Source: Bifidobacteriaceae bacterium (GTDB lineage: Bacteria; Actinomycetota; Actinomycetes; Actinomycetales; WQXJ01). From it: a stretch of DNA of 32,213 nt. A program made the position numbers and the translations under genes. This document shows, piece by piece, positions 31,378 to 32,213 of the stretch. Numbering within the stretch: position 1 is the first letter of the stretch; every line of letters begins with the position of its first letter. Where the stretch lies: the NCBI GenBank assembly GCA_031281585.1, contig JAITFE010000007.1, forward strand, positions 1-32,213. Reading direction: 5' to 3'. The notes below the pieces were generated by a model. It had not been told where the DNA came from. It did not search any database and was given only the letters and a program-made list of their open reading frames with translations.

Positions 31378-31797
31378 ATCGACACCACGCGCCGGGTGGT
31401 GTCGATGCCGGGTGCCCGCCCCCGATGCCGCCCGCCCGCGTTCCGGAGTTTTCCCTGGTGACGGCCTCGACCGAGTTCTCGTGCCGGCCCGTCCGACACC
31501 CGTAATCGACACCACGCGTTCGGTGGTGTCGTTGCCGGGTGCCCGCCGCCGATGCCGCCCGCCCGCGTTCCGGAGTTTTCCCTGGTGACGGCCTCGACCG
31601 AGTTCTCGTGCCGGCCCGCCCGACACCCGTAATCGACACCACGCGTTCGGTGGTGTCGATTACGGGTGTCCTCCCCCGATGCCGTCCGGCCGCGTTCCGG
31701 CGTTTGCCCTGGTGGCGGGGCCGACCGGGTCTTGGGGGCGGCCCGTCCGGCACCCGTGATCGACACCACGCGCCGGGTGGTGTCGTTGCCGGGTGCC
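31378..31797. repeat. Palindromic repeat array, 127-bp period (array 2)
   Basis: Four palindromes with CGACACCAC and GTGGTGTCG arms and 7-nt loops start their CGACACCAC at 31380, 31507, 31634 and 31761, exactly 127 bp apart. Loops are GCGCCGG, GCGTTCG, GCGTTCG and GCGCCGG. The intervals are almost identical and share modules with array 1 (CGGGTGCC, CCGATGCCG, CGTTCCGG, GTTTTCCCTGGTGACGG). The third palindrome extends to a perfect 21-bp stem (31622-31642 and 31650-31670). The array ends 8 bp before the stop of the following minus-strand gene. A 127-bp period cannot be a coding repeat. Confidence 0.9.
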
Positions 31798-31805
31798 CGC
31801 CGGGC

Positions 31806-32030
31806 TCAATCGGCGCGTAGATCGGGCGGGAGGCCGTGCTCGAACAACTCGTCGAGGTCGTCAAAGGCGTTCTGCAAGCGCTCCGCGTGGTAGAGGTCGT
31901 ACATGGAGAACACGAAGTCGGTCAGGCCGGCCGCGTCAAGGCGTTCCAGCACCTGGCCGCCGGTTTGCCCCCGCGCTGCGCCGTAGCGTTCTATCAGGTA
32001 GACGAAGAATTCGGTTTCCTTGTCCATCAT
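31806..32030 (-). CDS. DUF3791-like small protein
   Basis: A 74-residue protein: MMDKETEFFVYLIERYGAAR, then GGQVLERLDAAGLTDFVFSM and YDLYHAERLQNAFDDLDELF, ending in HGLPPDLRAD. The KETEFFVYLIERYG start, the GxxVLERLDAAGLTDFVFSMYDLYH core and the acidic C-terminus fit the DUF3791 family. Such genes commonly sit in small cassettes with DUF3990 or a second DUF3791-like gene, which some consider toxin-antitoxin-like; function is unproven. It lies 6 nt downstream of the next partial gene and is probably translated with it. Starts at 32030 or 32027 are both possible. Confidence 0.65.
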   Translation of the reverse strand: MMDKETEFFVYLIERYGAARGQTGGQVLERLDAAGLTDFVFSMYDLYHAERLQNAFDDLDELFEHGLPPDLRAD

Positions 32031-32036
32031 GCCGTC

Positions 32037-32213
32037 CTATGCCAACAGGTAGACGGAGTCGCGCGGGTCGCCGGTGGCCCGCTCGGTCTCCCACATGTCG
32101 AAAACGGCGAGGGGGGCGAAATGCCAGAGCTTGAGGTCGTCATCGGCCAACATGCGGTAGGTCTCCGAGCGGGTGAATTGCCGCAACGCGTCCAGCGGCG
32201 TGAAACCGTAATG
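32037..32213 (-). CDS. Partial small protein of the DUF3791-like cassette
   Basis: The minus strand is open from the window edge to a TAG at 32037-32039. The 58 visible residues include HYGFTPLDALRQFTRSETYR, MLADDDLKLWHFAPLAVFDM and a C-terminus WETERATGDPRDSVYLLA. The 5' end lies outside the window. Its tight spacing (6 nt) to the DUF3791-like gene indicates one operon. The SETYRMLADDDLKLWHFAPL pattern resembles other small proteins found beside DUF3791 genes. I cannot assign a function. Confidence 0.6.
   Translation of the reverse strand, partial: HYGFTPLDALRQFTRSETYRMLADDDLKLWHFAPLAVFDMWETERATGDPRDSVYLLA

Noticed and set aside
31378-31797. CRISPR array
   Set aside because: The regularly spaced palindromes suggest CRISPR at first sight, but the intervals are about 100 bp and almost identical between units, and no cas genes are present. 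The same holds for 16535-16815.
31230-31864. Long minus-strand reading frames across array 2 (and similar ones across array 1) with repeated peptides such as DTTERVVSITGV
   Set aside because: The periods of 127 and 128 bp are not multiples of three, so each unit is read in a different frame. The frames lack ribosome-binding sites and any family resemblance. They are by-products of GC-rich palindromes.

Overview
The window is GC-rich chromosomal DNA from an actinobacterium (Actinomycetota). The strongest evidence is the conserved block rpmG, two MaoC-like dehydratase subunits, murB, adenosine deaminase, aspartate aminotransferase, tRNA-Trp, secE, nusG with a long acidic N-terminal extension, rplK, rplA. 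Frequent GTG starts, several apparently leaderless promoters (a -10 box about 6-9 nt before the start codon) and an LPXTG-type wall anchor agree. I cannot name the genus.

Layout. Positions 1-3.7 kb hold the 3' end of an unidentified gene, then deoD, mscL and a NYN-domain nuclease gene on the minus strand, and a Pro/Gln/Tyr-rich membrane protein. Positions 3.7-12.75 kb are an accessory island. It has three PIN-domain toxin-antitoxin loci, one with a frameshifted toxin. It also has a fourth toxin 3' fragment fused to a decayed IS5-type (DDE_Tnp_4) transposase, a possible IS66 scrap, an NmrA-like oxidoreductase convergent with an HxlR regulator, an alpha/beta hydrolase, a headless LPXTG protein, a ClbS/DfsB-like gene, and a multiply frameshifted XhoI/PaeR7I-like restriction endonuclease. 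Positions 12.8-21.1 kb are the conserved core block. Positions 21.2-24.9 kb encode a YwaF-like membrane protein, pyridoxal kinase and glucose-6-phosphate isomerase. Positions 25.1-31.2 kb encode a dipeptide/oligopeptide ABC importer: binding protein, two permeases and a fused double ATPase. The window ends with a repeat array and two small minus-strand genes, one DUF3791-like.

The most unusual observations are these. (1) The importer's binding protein appears circularly permuted: after its lipoprotein signal, the segment normally C-terminal in this family comes first and the normally N-terminal lobe comes last. (2) Two arrays of one palindromic element, about 14.8 kb apart, have exact 128-bp and 127-bp periods, conserved intervals and a period that excludes a coding repeat. 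(3) A short module of that element (CCGATGCCGTCCG) is dispersed through the window. It forms both arms of a strong terminator after the binding-protein gene and lies inside amino-acid repeats in the tail of one permease.

Genes likely to act together: nusG and secE with rplK/rplA (transcription-translation core); the HadA/HadB-like pair as a heterodimeric hydratase; each antitoxin with its toxin; and the importer subunits, whose last three genes overlap or nearly touch.
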